From the NCBI GenBank assembly GCA_023436065.1, contig JAEZKU010000040.1:1-49456 (forward strand): a DNA stretch of 49,456 nucleotides, in the 5' to 3' direction. A program made the position numbers and the translations under genes. The notes under the pieces are model-generated. The model was not told where the DNA came from and ran no database searches. It worked only from the letters and a program-made list of their open reading frames with translations. The stretch is from Bacillota bacterium (GTDB lineage: Bacteria; Bacillota; Clostridia; Lachnospirales; Lachnospiraceae). Of this stretch, positions 1 through 7,484 are shown in pieces. The first letter of the stretch is position 1. Every line of letters begins with the position of its first letter.

Positions 1-219
1 CAGCTAAATACATATAACAAAAGAGATTATAACCGCTTTCCTATGAGACCTCTGGGATGGAAATCACCTCAGAATGTCCTATTAGATTTTATTAGGTATG
101 GTGTAACATATGTTTGACAAACCTACATCCATAGTGATATAGAACCTATTGAATTCATAATGTTATAGAACCTATTGGACCTGTCCATTATGATTTAATA
201 TAAGCTATCATCTTCGTAC
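1..219. other. Non-coding AT-rich stretch at window edge
   Basis: No convincing reading frame is seen on either strand. The stretch holds two copies of ATAGAACCTATTG about 27 bases apart (near 139 and 166), which look like a decayed direct repeat. It leads into the 17-bp tandem repeat at 220-336. The nearest gene, the methyltransferase ending at 369, is on the minus strand, so this is its downstream region. Confidence 0.4.
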
Positions 220-336
220 AGCTTATATCTTAGTATAGCTTTTACCTTAGCATAGCTTTTATCTTAGCATCTTTTATCTTAGCATAGCTTTTATCTTAGC
301 ATATCTTCTATCTTAGTATAGCTTTTATCTTAGCAT
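220..336. repeat. 17-bp tandem repeat, seven copies
   Basis: Seven head-to-tail copies of a 17-bp unit with consensus AGCTTTTATCTTAGCAT are directly visible, starting at 220, 237, 254, 271, 286, 303 and 320. The copy at 271 has lost two bases. Copies differ by one to four substitutions. There are no unique spacers, so it is not a CRISPR array. It lies just beyond the 3' end of the methyltransferase gene. Function unknown; slippage-type expansion is the simplest explanation. Confidence 0.85.
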
Positions 337-368
337 TATCTTATATGTACTGACTTATTCCCATCATC

Positions 369-995
369 TTATTTAATAGGTTTTATACAAAGTACCTTGC
401 TATAATCACAATGCTTGATATCAGTTACCATCAGTCCAAATTGCTGAAAATAGCTTTTCATATCAAGCTTTAAGAATTCATCAAACCCCTTGGGTTCCAT
501 CTTTCTGATCGGGTAAAAGATCAATTTCCTAAGAGTGCTTTTTGGTTTCTCCCACTCCAACACCAATAGCTTACCATCAGGCTTTAAGATACGTTTTGCT
601 TCCAGAATTATCTTTCTGCAGGCTTCCTGAGAAACCTCATGTAATACCAGAGCAATTACAATTACATCAAATGTATTGTCCTTATAACCTGTGTCGAAAG
701 CATTCCTTTCATACAGATGCACATTCTTCAGTCCGAGCATCTTTACCTTATTTTCTGCGATATTCAGCATTTCCTTGGATATGTCGATGCCGGTGATCTC
801 GGAGGATTGATTGCGCTTGGCAATCTCGATCGCATTGGCTGCGGTCCCCGTACATACATCGAGTATCCTTGCATCTGTTTGTTCTATACAACTCGCTAAA
901 GCTCTCCTAGGGTTCCTGTTATTATTTCTAAAGTATATGATATCCAGCAAACCATAGATCTTAGCTATTACATTATAATGAACCAAATTCTCCAT
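369..995 (-). CDS. Class I SAM-dependent methyltransferase
   Basis: A 208-residue Rossmann-fold methyltransferase of the UbiE/Methyltransf_11 type. The SAM-binding motif I is DVCTGTAAN at residues 46-54, the acidic motif II residue is D71 in GIDIS, and the motif IV region (TFDVIVIALVLHEV) is at about 108-121, followed by the post-motif ILKPDGKLLVLEW at about 136-148. No membrane segment is seen. The ATG at 995 has AAAGGAG nine bases upstream. The substrate cannot be read from sequence; quinone or small-molecule methylation is typical of the family. The next gene upstream is also a predicted methyltransferase, but about 120 bases separate them, so a shared transcript is uncertain. Confidence 0.85.
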   Translation of the reverse strand: MENLVHYNVIAKIYGLLDIIYFRNNNRNPRRALASCIEQTDARILDVCTGTAANAIEIAKRNQSSEITGIDISKEMLNIAENKVKMLGLKNVHLYERNAFDTGYKDNTFDVIVIALVLHEVSQEACRKIILEAKRILKPDGKLLVLEWEKPKSTLRKLIFYPIRKMEPKGFDEFLKLDMKSYFQQFGLMVTDIKHCDYSKVLCIKPIK

Positions 996-1119
996 AAGTG
1001 AAGTCTCCTTTATTATTAAGTAATCTCAACCAGTCTCCATTAATCAACACATTTCAATATTAGTATAATATCAATCTTTATCCTCAAAATATCAAACTAT
1101 CATGAAACCTGTTTCATAC

Positions 1120-1698
1120 CTAGACGATCAAAAAATATCTCCCGACCTTACGTTTATAGGTTAGATATTCCTCCTTGAATGTATTTTCAAGAAATTTCTC
1201 TTCCTCCAGGATCTGCAGATGCATCGTTATTATTGTTATCGTAGCAATTATGAAAAGAACAAGGTTCCCGAAAGCCAGGCAGACTCCTATGTATGTCAGG
1301 TCAAAGCCTAAGAATGCCGGATTTCTGCTGAATCTGTATATTCCACTAGATATCATCGTTGTCTTTTCTTCAGACGGAATACCCGCCCTCCAACTGTCCT
1401 TCATGGTTACCATGGCTGTAATAAAGAGGTAAATTCCTATTGCAAATAGGATCAAACCAAGGCTTCTTATCACTTGTTCAGTAAACCGGGCTGTATCCAG
1501 AACCACACTGGCCACCATAGCCACAACGATGAACATACTCATAATTTTTAATTGTAATTCGATGATAATTGTCCGCCGTGATTTCGTCCCATGTCCCAAT
1601 TGGTTTGTCTTGATTCCCCGCCTCTTCTGCCCGATCAGCTTAATAAAATAAGCAGTATAAAATATTAATATCTCAATCATTCCTATGATTTGTATCAT
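1120..1698 (-). CDS. Isoprenylcysteine carboxyl methyltransferase-like membrane protein
   Basis: A polytopic membrane protein of the ICMT/PEMT-like methyltransferase superfamily, about 192 residues. The diagnostic C-terminal half is present: RNPAFLGFDLTYIG near residue 124, then EEEKFLENTFKEEYLTYKRK near 164, which forms the SAM-binding end of the fold. Four or five hydrophobic segments precede or surround these. The ATG at 1698 is chosen because GGGAGGG sits five bases upstream; the longer frame to 1734 would run into the operator-like inverted repeat at the transcription start. A strong promoter and operator lie immediately upstream, so the gene is probably repressor-controlled. Substrate unknown; bacterial members methylate isoprenoid or small lipophilic targets. 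Confidence 0.8.
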   Translation of the reverse strand: MIQIIGMIEILIFYTAYFIKLIGQKRRGIKTNQLGHGTKSRRTIIIELQLKIMSMFIVVAMVASVVLDTARFTEQVIRSLGLILFAIGIYLFITAMVTMKDSWRAGIPSEEKTTMISSGIYRFSRNPAFLGFDLTYIGVCLAFGNLVLFIIATITIITMHLQILEEEKFLENTFKEEYLTYKRKVGRYFLIV

Positions 1699-1732
1699 AT
1701 CAACCCTCCCAACAACACATTTATTACAACAC

Positions 1733-1758
1733 AACAGTTGCTCACTTGTTCAACTGTT
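1733..1758 (-). promoter_or_regulatory. Inverted-repeat operator at start of methyltransferase transcript
   Basis: AACAGTTG (1733-1740) and CAACTGTT (1751-1758) are exact inverted repeats separated by ten bases. The site begins four bases downstream of the -10 box and covers the expected transcription start, a typical repressor position (TetR or MarR type would fit). No cognate regulator gene is adjacent. Confidence 0.6.
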
Positions 1759-1762
1759 ATGA

Positions 1763-1791
1763 ATATAACACTCCCTTCCAGTTGTTGTCAA
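1763..1791 (-). promoter_or_regulatory. Sigma-A-type promoter of ICMT-like gene
   Basis: On the minus strand TTGACA (1786-1791) and TTATAT (1763-1768) are separated by exactly 17 bases. This is close to consensus and points at the gene starting at 1698. Confidence 0.75.
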
Positions 1792-1867
1792 GAGAAAATT
1801 TGGTAAAGCTATATTTATTCATTATACCTTCATCGTCATCAGGTTAATCCTGCTTCCATCCTGTAAC

Positions 1868-2359
1868 TCAACGAAGATCAAAGACCTTATTATCATTCAA
1901 TATTTTTATGAGCCCTTCTTTGACAGCCCTGCAACGCTTTTTTGCATGATCTGAATCAAGCTTTCTCTCAAGTAATATCCAATAAGGACAGGACAGTAAT
2001 TGTTGTACAAAAATGCTTCCTTCTTCCCCTTGTTCCTTCTTTGTATCAGACTCTTCGGAGAACCGGGTATTATTGCTCTGATATTCTTTGGCCATAGCCT
2101 TCAGTTCATTCAGGAATTCTTTTGTATCCGCACAATCATTCTTCACAAATTCAAGAAAATCCTCTAAGGAAGTTGCCACTAAGACCGACGCATAAGGAAT
2201 GAGGTGTTTATGAATGATATTAATTAAGCCTTCATTCAAGGTTCTATTCTTATCGATCAGAAGTAAGCCATCGCTACGATAGAGCGGATGGAGTGTAACC
2301 TCTCCGACATTTAAATCCTTGATCAGTTTTTTCGTATATGGGCGATCAATAAAAGACAA
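1868..2359 (-). CDS. Small protein with HD-GYP-leader-like N-terminus
   Basis: A 163-residue soluble protein not assigned to a named family. Residues about 15-60 (LNVGEVTLHPLYRSDGLLLI, then a helix ending in KHLIPYASVLV) resemble the N-terminal domain found before HD-GYP cyclic-di-GMP phosphodiesterases, but no HD or GYP motif follows. The middle (about 90-112) is charged and low complexity and the C-terminal third is helical. The start is TTG at 2359, with GGAGAGGG seven bases upstream; no nearby ATG fits. It follows the acr3 terminator, so it is likely transcribed separately. It could be a truncated or stand-alone sensor; function unknown. Confidence 0.55.
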   Translation of the reverse strand: MSFIDRPYTKKLIKDLNVGEVTLHPLYRSDGLLLIDKNRTLNEGLINIIHKHLIPYASVLVATSLEDFLEFVKNDCADTKEFLNELKAMAKEYQSNNTRFSEESDTKKEQGEEGSIFVQQLLSCPYWILLERKLDSDHAKKRCRAVKEGLIKILNDNKVFDLR

Positions 2360-2454
2360 TGTTTTACCCTCTCCTTCTTCATAATTATAGCAATTGTAAC
2401 AATTATAACAGTTCTGACATTATTACAAAATAGGAATTCTACAATAATAAAAAA

Positions 2455-2484
2455 ATTGTTCTGTAGACTAATCTACAGAACAAT
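2455..2484 (-). terminator. Terminator after acr3 (copy A of a duplicated hairpin)
   Basis: ATTGTTCTGTAG (2455-2466) and CTACAGAACAAT (2473-2484) form a perfect 12-bp stem with a six-base loop. On the minus strand it is followed by a run of seven T. It lies six bases beyond the acr3 stop. The same hairpin with one change recurs at 7141-7170. Confidence 0.85.
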
Positions 2485-2489
2485 ATTAA

Positions 2490-3536
2490 TCAGGTGTGGA
2501 ACCAGTGGCTTGTTTTATTTGCTATCTTTACCAGTATCAGCATTACCGGAACCTCAGTAAGTACTCCGACAGTCGTCGCAAGTGCAGACGGTGAATCCAT
2601 CCCAAAGAGTGCAATGGCAACTGCGACCGCGAGTTCGAAGAAGTTCGAAGCCCCAATCATACCTGCAGGCGCTGCTATATCATGGGGTAGCTTTAATAAT
2701 CTGCAGGGCAGATAAGCGATAAAGAATATGATAAACGTCTGGATAGTCAGTGGTATTGCAATCAGAACAATATGTAGAGGATTGCCCAGTATCACTTCTC
2801 CCTGAAAGGAAAATAACAGTACAAGGGTAAGCAGAAGCCCGACAATGGTAACTTGATCGAATTTCGGTAAGAAGGATTTTTCAAAATATTCCAGCCCCCT
2901 TCTTCTGGTTATCAGCAGTCGTGTAATAATACCTCCTGAAAGAGGAATAACCACAAAAAGAATTACCGATAGGATTAAGGTATCCCAGGGGACCGTTACA
3001 TCACTGACACCCAGGAGGAACTTAACAATCGGTACAAAAGCAATCAGAATAATCAGATCGTTGGTGGCAACCTGAACTACTGTATAGGCCGGATTTCCTT
3101 TGGTCAGCTGACTCCATACAAATACCATCGCTGTACAGGGTGCTGCACCCAAGAGCACAGCTCCGGCCAGATACTCTTTCCCCAATTCCGGCGGAATGAT
3201 ACCGCCGAATATGATATAGAAAAACAGCACTGCCAGACCATACATGGTGAAGGGCTTGATCAGCCAGTTGGTAATCCAGGTTACGAATAATCCCTTTGGA
3301 TTCTTTCCGACGTTTTTGATGCTTTGAAAATCAACCTTCATCATCATCGGATAAATCATTACCCAGATCAGGATGGCTGTCGGTATCGATACATTGGCAT
3401 ATTCAAAGCGATCGAAGAAGTCCGGAACAAAAGGCAAAAAATTGCCAATTACTACTCCAACGATCATACATAATGCCACCCATATCGTTAAATACTTTTG
3501 AAAAAATCCTATTCCTGCCGTCTGTTGATTACTCAT
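2490..3536 (-). CDS. acr3: Arsenite efflux permease Acr3
   Basis: A 348-residue inner-membrane carrier of the Acr3 (BASS superfamily) type that exports arsenite using the membrane potential. About ten hydrophobic segments are visible. The family's conserved cysteine is C134 in GAAPCTAMVFVW, and the second signature, ASNFFELAVAVAI, lies near residues 295-307. The ATG at 3536 is preceded by AAGGAG. The gene is 31 bases downstream of arsR and is almost certainly in the arsR operon, expressed from the promoter at 3966-3994. A terminator follows directly. It completes the reduce-and-export pathway together with ArsC at 4109. Length is normal for the family. Confidence 0.95.
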   Translation of the reverse strand: MSNQQTAGIGFFQKYLTIWVALCMIVGVVIGNFLPFVPDFFDRFEYANVSIPTAILIWVMIYPMMMKVDFQSIKNVGKNPKGLFVTWITNWLIKPFTMYGLAVLFFYIIFGGIIPPELGKEYLAGAVLLGAAPCTAMVFVWSQLTKGNPAYTVVQVATNDLIILIAFVPIVKFLLGVSDVTVPWDTLILSVILFVVIPLSGGIITRLLITRRRGLEYFEKSFLPKFDQVTIVGLLLTLVLLFSFQGEVILGNPLHIVLIAIPLTIQTFIIFFIAYLPCRLLKLPHDIAAPAGMIGASNFFELAVAVAIALFGMDSPSALATTVGVLTEVPVMLILVKIANKTSHWFHT

Positions 3537-3567
3537 GTTATATCTCCTTTTTTATTATTCTTTTCCA

Positions 3568-3906
3568 TCATAGAGCAGATATCTTACAGGTATTGCTTAC
3601 ATCCTTCATCTGATGACAGATGCAGGACTCATCTCCTTCAATCAACTTAGTCCAGTAGCTCTGTAAAGTCTTCAGTAAATCTTCATTATTCTTGTACCTG
3701 ATCCATGTACCCTCTTTCCGGCTCATTACCAAACCGCTGTCGGTTAATATTTTCATATGATAGGATAAGGTTGGCTGAGTGATCTGAAAATACTCCAAGA
3801 TATCGCAGGCACACATTTCACCGCAAGACAGCATTTCCACAATTCGTAATCTCGTCTCATCCGATATCGCTTTAAATATTGAAGCATAATTGATAGATAT
3901 ATCCAC
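3568..3906 (-). CDS. arsR: ArsR-family arsenic-responsive repressor
   Basis: A 112-residue winged-helix dimeric repressor that leaves DNA on binding As(III). The metalloid site is visible as C32 and C34 in MCACD at the start of the recognition region, and the DNA-binding helices cover about 36-57 (QPTLSYHMKIL). Extra cysteines occur near the C-terminus (CICHQ and TCK). The start is GTG at 3906, with GGAGG eight bases upstream. It is first in the arsR-acr3 operon. A perfect palindrome lies between the -10 box and the start codon, so autoregulation is expected. Confidence 0.95.
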   Translation of the reverse strand: MDISINYASIFKAISDETRLRIVEMLSCGEMCACDILEYFQITQPTLSYHMKILTDSGLVMSRKEGTWIRYKNNEDLLKTLQSYWTKLIEGDESCICHQMKDVSNTCKISAL

Positions 3907-3941
3907 CGGTATTTCCTCCTATGCGTATTGTTACTGATCTG

Positions 3942-3963
3942 TATATAGATATTTATCTATATA
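3942..3963 (-). promoter_or_regulatory. ArsR operator palindrome
   Basis: TATATAGATA and TATCTATATA are perfect 10-bp inverted repeats around a TT centre. The site starts two bases downstream of the -10 box, covering the transcription start of arsR-acr3. Assignment to ArsR rests on position and symmetry. Confidence 0.8.
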
Positions 3964-3965
3964 CT

Positions 3966-3994
3966 AGATTAGTCCATAAATAGAGGATAGTCAA
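3966..3994 (-). promoter_or_regulatory. arsR-acr3 promoter
   Basis: On the minus strand TTGACT (3989-3994) and TAATCT (3966-3971) are spaced by 17 bases, upstream of the operator and the GTG of arsR. Confidence 0.65.
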
Positions 3995-4042
3995 TATTAT
4001 TTTTTATATAAGAGAGCATAGTAAAAGTAGGGTAAAATATAA

Positions 4043-4074
4043 GAAGTGAACAGATCATGTAATCCGCTCACTTC
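4043..4074 (-). terminator. Possible weak terminator after arsC
   Basis: GAAGTGA (4043-4049) and TCACTTC (4068-4074) can pair across an 18-base loop. It lies between the arsC stop and the arsR promoter. The T-run is poor, so termination is only suggested. Confidence 0.35.
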
Positions 4075-4108
4075 CTGACTGATTATTATATTGATACGGT
4101 TTTCGCTG

Positions 4109-4522
4109 TTATTTCTTTAGTCTTTCCTTCAGATCCCTGATTTTACTCTCAATCATACTGATCGTCTTTAAAAATTCTTCATCGCTCTTACCGGAGGGAT
4201 CCTCCAGTCCCCAGTCCTCACGCAGCTTACAGGGTAAAACCGGGCAATTCACGTTACAGCCCATAGTAATTACCACATCAGGTGTCGGAATAGCACTAAT
4301 CAGTTTACTGTATTGTTGTTGCTCCATATCGATGCCGTAAACCTGCTTCATCAATCTTACTGCATCCTGATTAATCCTCTCTTTTGTCTCAGTACCTGCT
4401 GAATAGCTTTCAAATACATCGGCGGCGAGTAACCTTCCCAATGCTTCTGCGATCTGACTTCTACAGGAATTATGAACACAGATAAATGCAACCCTGGTTT
4501 TTTCTGAATGAGCTTGATCCAT
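4109..4522 (-). CDS. arsC: Arsenate reductase, low-molecular-weight phosphatase fold
   Basis: A 137-residue cytoplasmic enzyme that reduces arsenate to arsenite. The phosphatase-like loop CVHNSCRS starts at C15 and the acid EDPSG is near residues 107-111. Further cysteines are C89, C93 and C98 in MGCNVNCPVLPC. This spacing is shorter than the C-x6-C of the staphylococcal thioredoxin-coupled enzyme and is closer to the MGC-x3-CP form of low-molecular-weight-thiol-linked homologues. The start is the ATG at 4522, with GGAGG five bases upstream; the longer frame to 4564 lacks a site. It lies 80 bases after the glutathione-type ligase pair, so co-transcription with thiol synthesis is likely. Confidence 0.9.
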   Translation of the reverse strand: MDQAHSEKTRVAFICVHNSCRSQIAEALGRLLAADVFESYSAGTETKERINQDAVRLMKQVYGIDMEQQQYSKLISAIPTPDVVITMGCNVNCPVLPCKLREDWGLEDPSGKSDEEFLKTISMIESKIRDLKERLKK

Positions 4523-4602
4523 AACGTCCTCCGTCCTGCTTGTTATGAAATCCATAAATTTCATAATAGCATCGAATGCTTTACTATATGATGGAGATTA
4601 TA

Positions 4603-5601
4603 TCAGATCCTTTCTTCAAAGCCAAGAAGATCCAGTATTTTCTTTTCCACCTGTCTGTTCTTGCCCTGATATGGATAATCGTGAATATGGATAGCCGGGT
4701 TAAAATTCAACTCGATGATGGCATAATTATCTGTATGCGGTTTTTCATGAATATCGCGAATAATGATATCCGCACCACAGATTTTCGCTCCAACAGCCTT
4801 TGCTGCTCTCACTGCAATCTTTTTGAATTCATCCGGTATATCCTCTGTATAATCTATACTGTCCCCACCGGTACTGATATTGGAATTTTCCCTTAGGTAA
4901 ACCACTTCCCCCTCATTCGGTATTGTATCAAAGTCCTTCCCCTGATGAGCAAGATACTCCTGCTCTGTCATTCCCAATGCAATTTTCTCCAGAGGGGTCA
5001 CATAGCCCTTTCCCCGCAAAGGATTATTATTCTTTATCTGAACCAGCTCCCGTATGGTATGGCTCCCGTCTCCTGTGACATTGGCAGGAATGCGGTGAAG
5101 AATAGCTGCAACTTCCTCTCCGACTGTAAAAAACCGATATTCTTTGCCTATGATATATTCCTCAATTAATACATCTATATCATAGAGAAATGCAGCTTTG
5201 ATCGCTGCCTTGACCTCTTCCGTCGTATACTCCCACTTCAGGATGGATACTCCTTGGCCGAAATTTGTGGATTTTGGCTTGATCACAAGATCCTTCCCCC
5301 AGAAGTCCTCAAGCCTTTCAATCCCTTCCTCGACATTTTTAATTGTCACTCCATTCGGTACACGAATCCCCTGTTCCTTCAGGATGATTTTCGTAACCTC
5401 CTTATTCTCCATAATAAGCGGAGCGATATAGGAATCAGCCGACGTTCTCGTTGCCTGCTTGATATACTCCACATGGTTTGCATCAGATAAACGGATGAAA
5501 TTATCCATCCAATCAAGCACCTCAACCTTAACCTTACGTCTTACAGCCTCCTTGATGATCATTTGGGTCGACAGTTCCAAGCCTTCATATCCCTTTACCA
5601 T
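4603..5601 (-). CDS. ATP-grasp ligase equivalent to the glutathione synthetase half of GshF
   Basis: A 332-residue ATP-grasp enzyme matching the C-terminal half of the bifunctional GshF/GshAB protein, which joins glycine to gamma-glutamylcysteine. Visible elements: DLVIKPKSTNFGQGV (ATP-binding strand-loop, about 104-118), IEEYIIGKEYRFFTV (about 146-160), PANVTGDGSHTIREL (about 172-186) and the metal-binding end IIELNFNPAIHIHDY (about 298-312). The start ATG overlaps the stop of the ligase gene upstream (ATGGTAA), and GGAGG lies seven bases before it inside that gene, so the two are translationally coupled. The split is a clean gene boundary, not a damaged fusion. The exact acceptor amino acid is inferred. 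Confidence 0.8.
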   Translation of the reverse strand: MVKGYEGLELSTQMIIKEAVRRKVKVEVLDWMDNFIRLSDANHVEYIKQATRTSADSYIAPLIMENKEVTKIILKEQGIRVPNGVTIKNVEEGIERLEDFWGKDLVIKPKSTNFGQGVSILKWEYTTEEVKAAIKAAFLYDIDVLIEEYIIGKEYRFFTVGEEVAAILHRIPANVTGDGSHTIRELVQIKNNNPLRGKGYVTPLEKIALGMTEQEYLAHQGKDFDTIPNEGEVVYLRENSNISTGGDSIDYTEDIPDEFKKIAVRAAKAVGAKICGADIIIRDIHEKPHTDNYAIIELNFNPAIHIHDYPYQGKNRQVEKKILDLLGFEERI

Positions 5602-7043
5602 CCTGATACCTCCATTTTATTGACGAATTTATTCGCTTTTGCTATTCTCATTCCGGACTCCAGAAAGCTTTCCCGGTTGTGATTCGATTCCTCTATTATT
5701 CTGGAGGATGGCAGCAGGGTGCTGTCCTTAAGCTTCTCATACTCAGACTGAATACACCGGCTGTAAACACTGCTGTCCGTTGCCTGATCCAGCAATCCGG
5801 CTATGAGTATTAATCGCTCAAATATTGACTCTCCCCACCTGATCATACTGATTCTTCCGCCGTTTGGGTGATAAAGCATCAGCTTCGCTTTCCGTCCTGA
5901 CAATGCAACCATATGATGATTTTTATTGATAAGCTTCATTTCGGCGAGGTCCAGCGGCTGCTTCTCTTCAAACAGACAAAACAGCATAAAAACCTGAAGA
6001 AAATACATCTGCTCAAGGCTGATGCCATTCCTGACAAATGGGTTTACATCCAGTATCCGTACCTCAGCATATTGTACTCCTCGTCTTTCCAGAGCATCCA
6101 ACTGGCTTTCACCGGGTTTTGTGATCTGCTTTAATCGAATGGAGCTATAAAATTCACTATCCTTTTGCAGTATCTTATCATTTAATTGCTTGTCTATTTT
6201 TGCATATTTCTTACTCTTTCTTGTCATCAAAGCCCTTATTTTTTGTATGTATTCCTCTCTTGTGTTGTAATAAACATAATTTCGTACCTGTACAGGATTA
6301 GCATATCCATAGCGGCTGACACGCAGTGAGGTGGCAAATCTGTCATAATTGCTGCAGCACTCGGGACAGCATTTTCTGATTATCTCTACTTCCTTCGTCA
6401 TCACGGAAGCATAGGTAGCATCATAGGAAGGAGAAGCTCCGTACAGATAAATCAGCAGCCATCGGTATCTTAAAAAATTTCTTGCCACCGAAAAATAGAT
6501 TTCATCCGCAAATTCCGTCTTTGTATGATTTTCCCCAAATTCCTTGTGGAGCAGCTTCAACAGGTCCTTCCCAAAAGAAAAATTAAAATGAATGCCGGAG
6601 ATCATCTGCATCTTCTTACCATAACGGTTGGCTAACCCCTGTCGATATCTGTAAGCAGCCTGCCCTTCCGTCGTATCAGGAAAAACAGCAATTGGAATCA
6701 GTTCCTCCTCCGGTAATCTCGGCGGCATACTGAGAGGCCAAAGAAATTCATCTCCGACCTCCTGCTCAGCTTTCTTATGAAGAATGCTCAAATAACGATC
6801 TACCTCCTCCACAGAAGGAAAAGGAGGTGTGATCAGTTCCATCTGACTTTCCGAAAAGTCAGTCGTGATTTCCTTATTCACCAGTTTATCACCAAAAGCA
6901 GGCGGATGCGGTGTCAAGGCCAGATCACCCTCATATGTAACACGCTGTAATTCACGTTCCACTCCCCAAAGTCCATCAAGAAGCAGTTTTTGATTGTACT
7001 TAAGAAATACAGAATACATTCTTTCGAAATCCCATTTCATCAT
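5595..7043 (-). CDS. gshA: Glutamate-cysteine ligase (GshA-type, N-terminal half of GshF)
   Basis: A 482-residue enzyme that makes gamma-glutamylcysteine. Family landmarks are GVERELQRV (about 27-35), a TDFSESQMELITPP glutamate-binding segment (about 61-74), LWPLSMPPRLP (about 103-113) and YRQGLANRYGKKMQMISGIH (about 134-153). The start is one of two adjacent ATGs (7043 or 7040) behind AAGGAG; the longer open frame to 7169 runs into the upstream terminator and is not used. It overlaps the ATP-grasp gene by seven bases. With arsC and two ArsR-type regulators nearby, it probably supplies thiol for arsenic or metal tolerance. Confidence 0.9.
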   Translation of the reverse strand: MMKWDFERMYSVFLKYNQKLLLDGLWGVERELQRVTYEGDLALTPHPPAFGDKLVNKEITTDFSESQMELITPPFPSVEEVDRYLSILHKKAEQEVGDEFLWPLSMPPRLPEEELIPIAVFPDTTEGQAAYRYRQGLANRYGKKMQMISGIHFNFSFGKDLLKLLHKEFGENHTKTEFADEIYFSVARNFLRYRWLLIYLYGASPSYDATYASVMTKEVEIIRKCCPECCSNYDRFATSLRVSRYGYANPVQVRNYVYYNTREEYIQKIRALMTRKSKKYAKIDKQLNDKILQKDSEFYSSIRLKQITKPGESQLDALERRGVQYAEVRILDVNPFVRNGISLEQMYFLQVFMLFCLFEEKQPLDLAEMKLINKNHHMVALSGRKAKLMLYHPNGGRISMIRWGESIFERLILIAGLLDQATDSSVYSRCIQSEYEKLKDSTLLPSSRIIEESNHNRESFLESGMRIAKANKFVNKMEVSGW

Positions 7044-7140
7044 AATATCTCCTTGACCAATAATCGATACTATCGGACCCTGTAAAATATTGTAGCTCTT
7101 ATCGATTGTTCTATTACCATCGAACTCTTTGAGTAAAAAT

Positions 7141-7170
7141 ATTGTTCTGCAGACTCTTCTACAGAACAAT
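7141..7170 (-). terminator. Terminator after Cys-rich ArsR gene (copy B of duplicated hairpin)
   Basis: ATTGTTCTGCAG (7141-7152) and CTACAGAACAAT (7159-7170) form a 12-bp stem with one G-T mismatch or wobble, followed on the minus strand by a T-rich run. It differs from the hairpin at 2455-2484 by one arm base plus loop bases. It separates the small ArsR gene from gshA, so gshA may depend on read-through or its own promoter. Confidence 0.75.
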
Positions 7171-7175
7171 ATCAG

Positions 7176-7484
7176 TTATTTTAAGAAGTTTTTTATTTCT
7201 GCGATGGCTTCCCGGTTAATCTTGCAGCAAAAGCTCTGACCGTTTCTGGTATAGGAAATCAGACCGGCATTCTGTAATTCCTTAAAATGATGAGAAATTG
7301 TAGATTTGGATAAATTCATACAGCAGCATGCTTTTGTAAAACACTTATCCAGTCCTTCGTTATTTATGTACTCACCACCTTTATTCTCTTCCGTCTCACA
7401 CCATTCACACAGAGCTTTAAAAAGATAGAACCTTTGATCGCACGATAACGCTTTAAATATCTTTACAAGGTTATATTCACTCAT
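7176..7484 (-). CDS. Cysteine-rich ArsR-type winged-helix regulator
   Basis: A 102-residue ArsR-like repressor. The recognition helix region is NLSKSTISHHFKELQNAGLI (about 58-77), followed by a beta wing with CC. It has nine cysteines, including ACCC just before the recognition helix and paired Cys in the wing, suggesting a soft-metal or thiol-reactive sensor. No ribosome site precedes the ATG at 7484. A consensus-like promoter places the transcription start at or next to the ATG, so the message may be leaderless. Two inverted repeats overlap that promoter, indicating autoregulation. It lies upstream of gshA, which is its likely target; the ligand is unknown. Confidence 0.8.
   Translation of the reverse strand: MSEYNLVKIFKALSCDQRFYLFKALCEWCETEENKGGEYINNEGLDKCFTKACCCMNLSKSTISHHFKELQNAGLISYTRNGQSFCCKINREAIAEIKNFLK

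Noticed and set aside
220..336. CRISPR array
   Set aside because: Copies are contiguous without unique spacers and there are no cas genes.
5595..5601. Frameshift or sequencing error splitting a GshF fusion
   Set aside because: The second gene has its own GGAGG and ATG in an ATGGTAA overlap, so the boundary looks functional.
7141..7169. N-terminal extension of gshA to 7169
   Set aside because: It would be encoded by the terminator hairpin; the ATG pair at 7043/7040 has the ribosome site and family-typical start.
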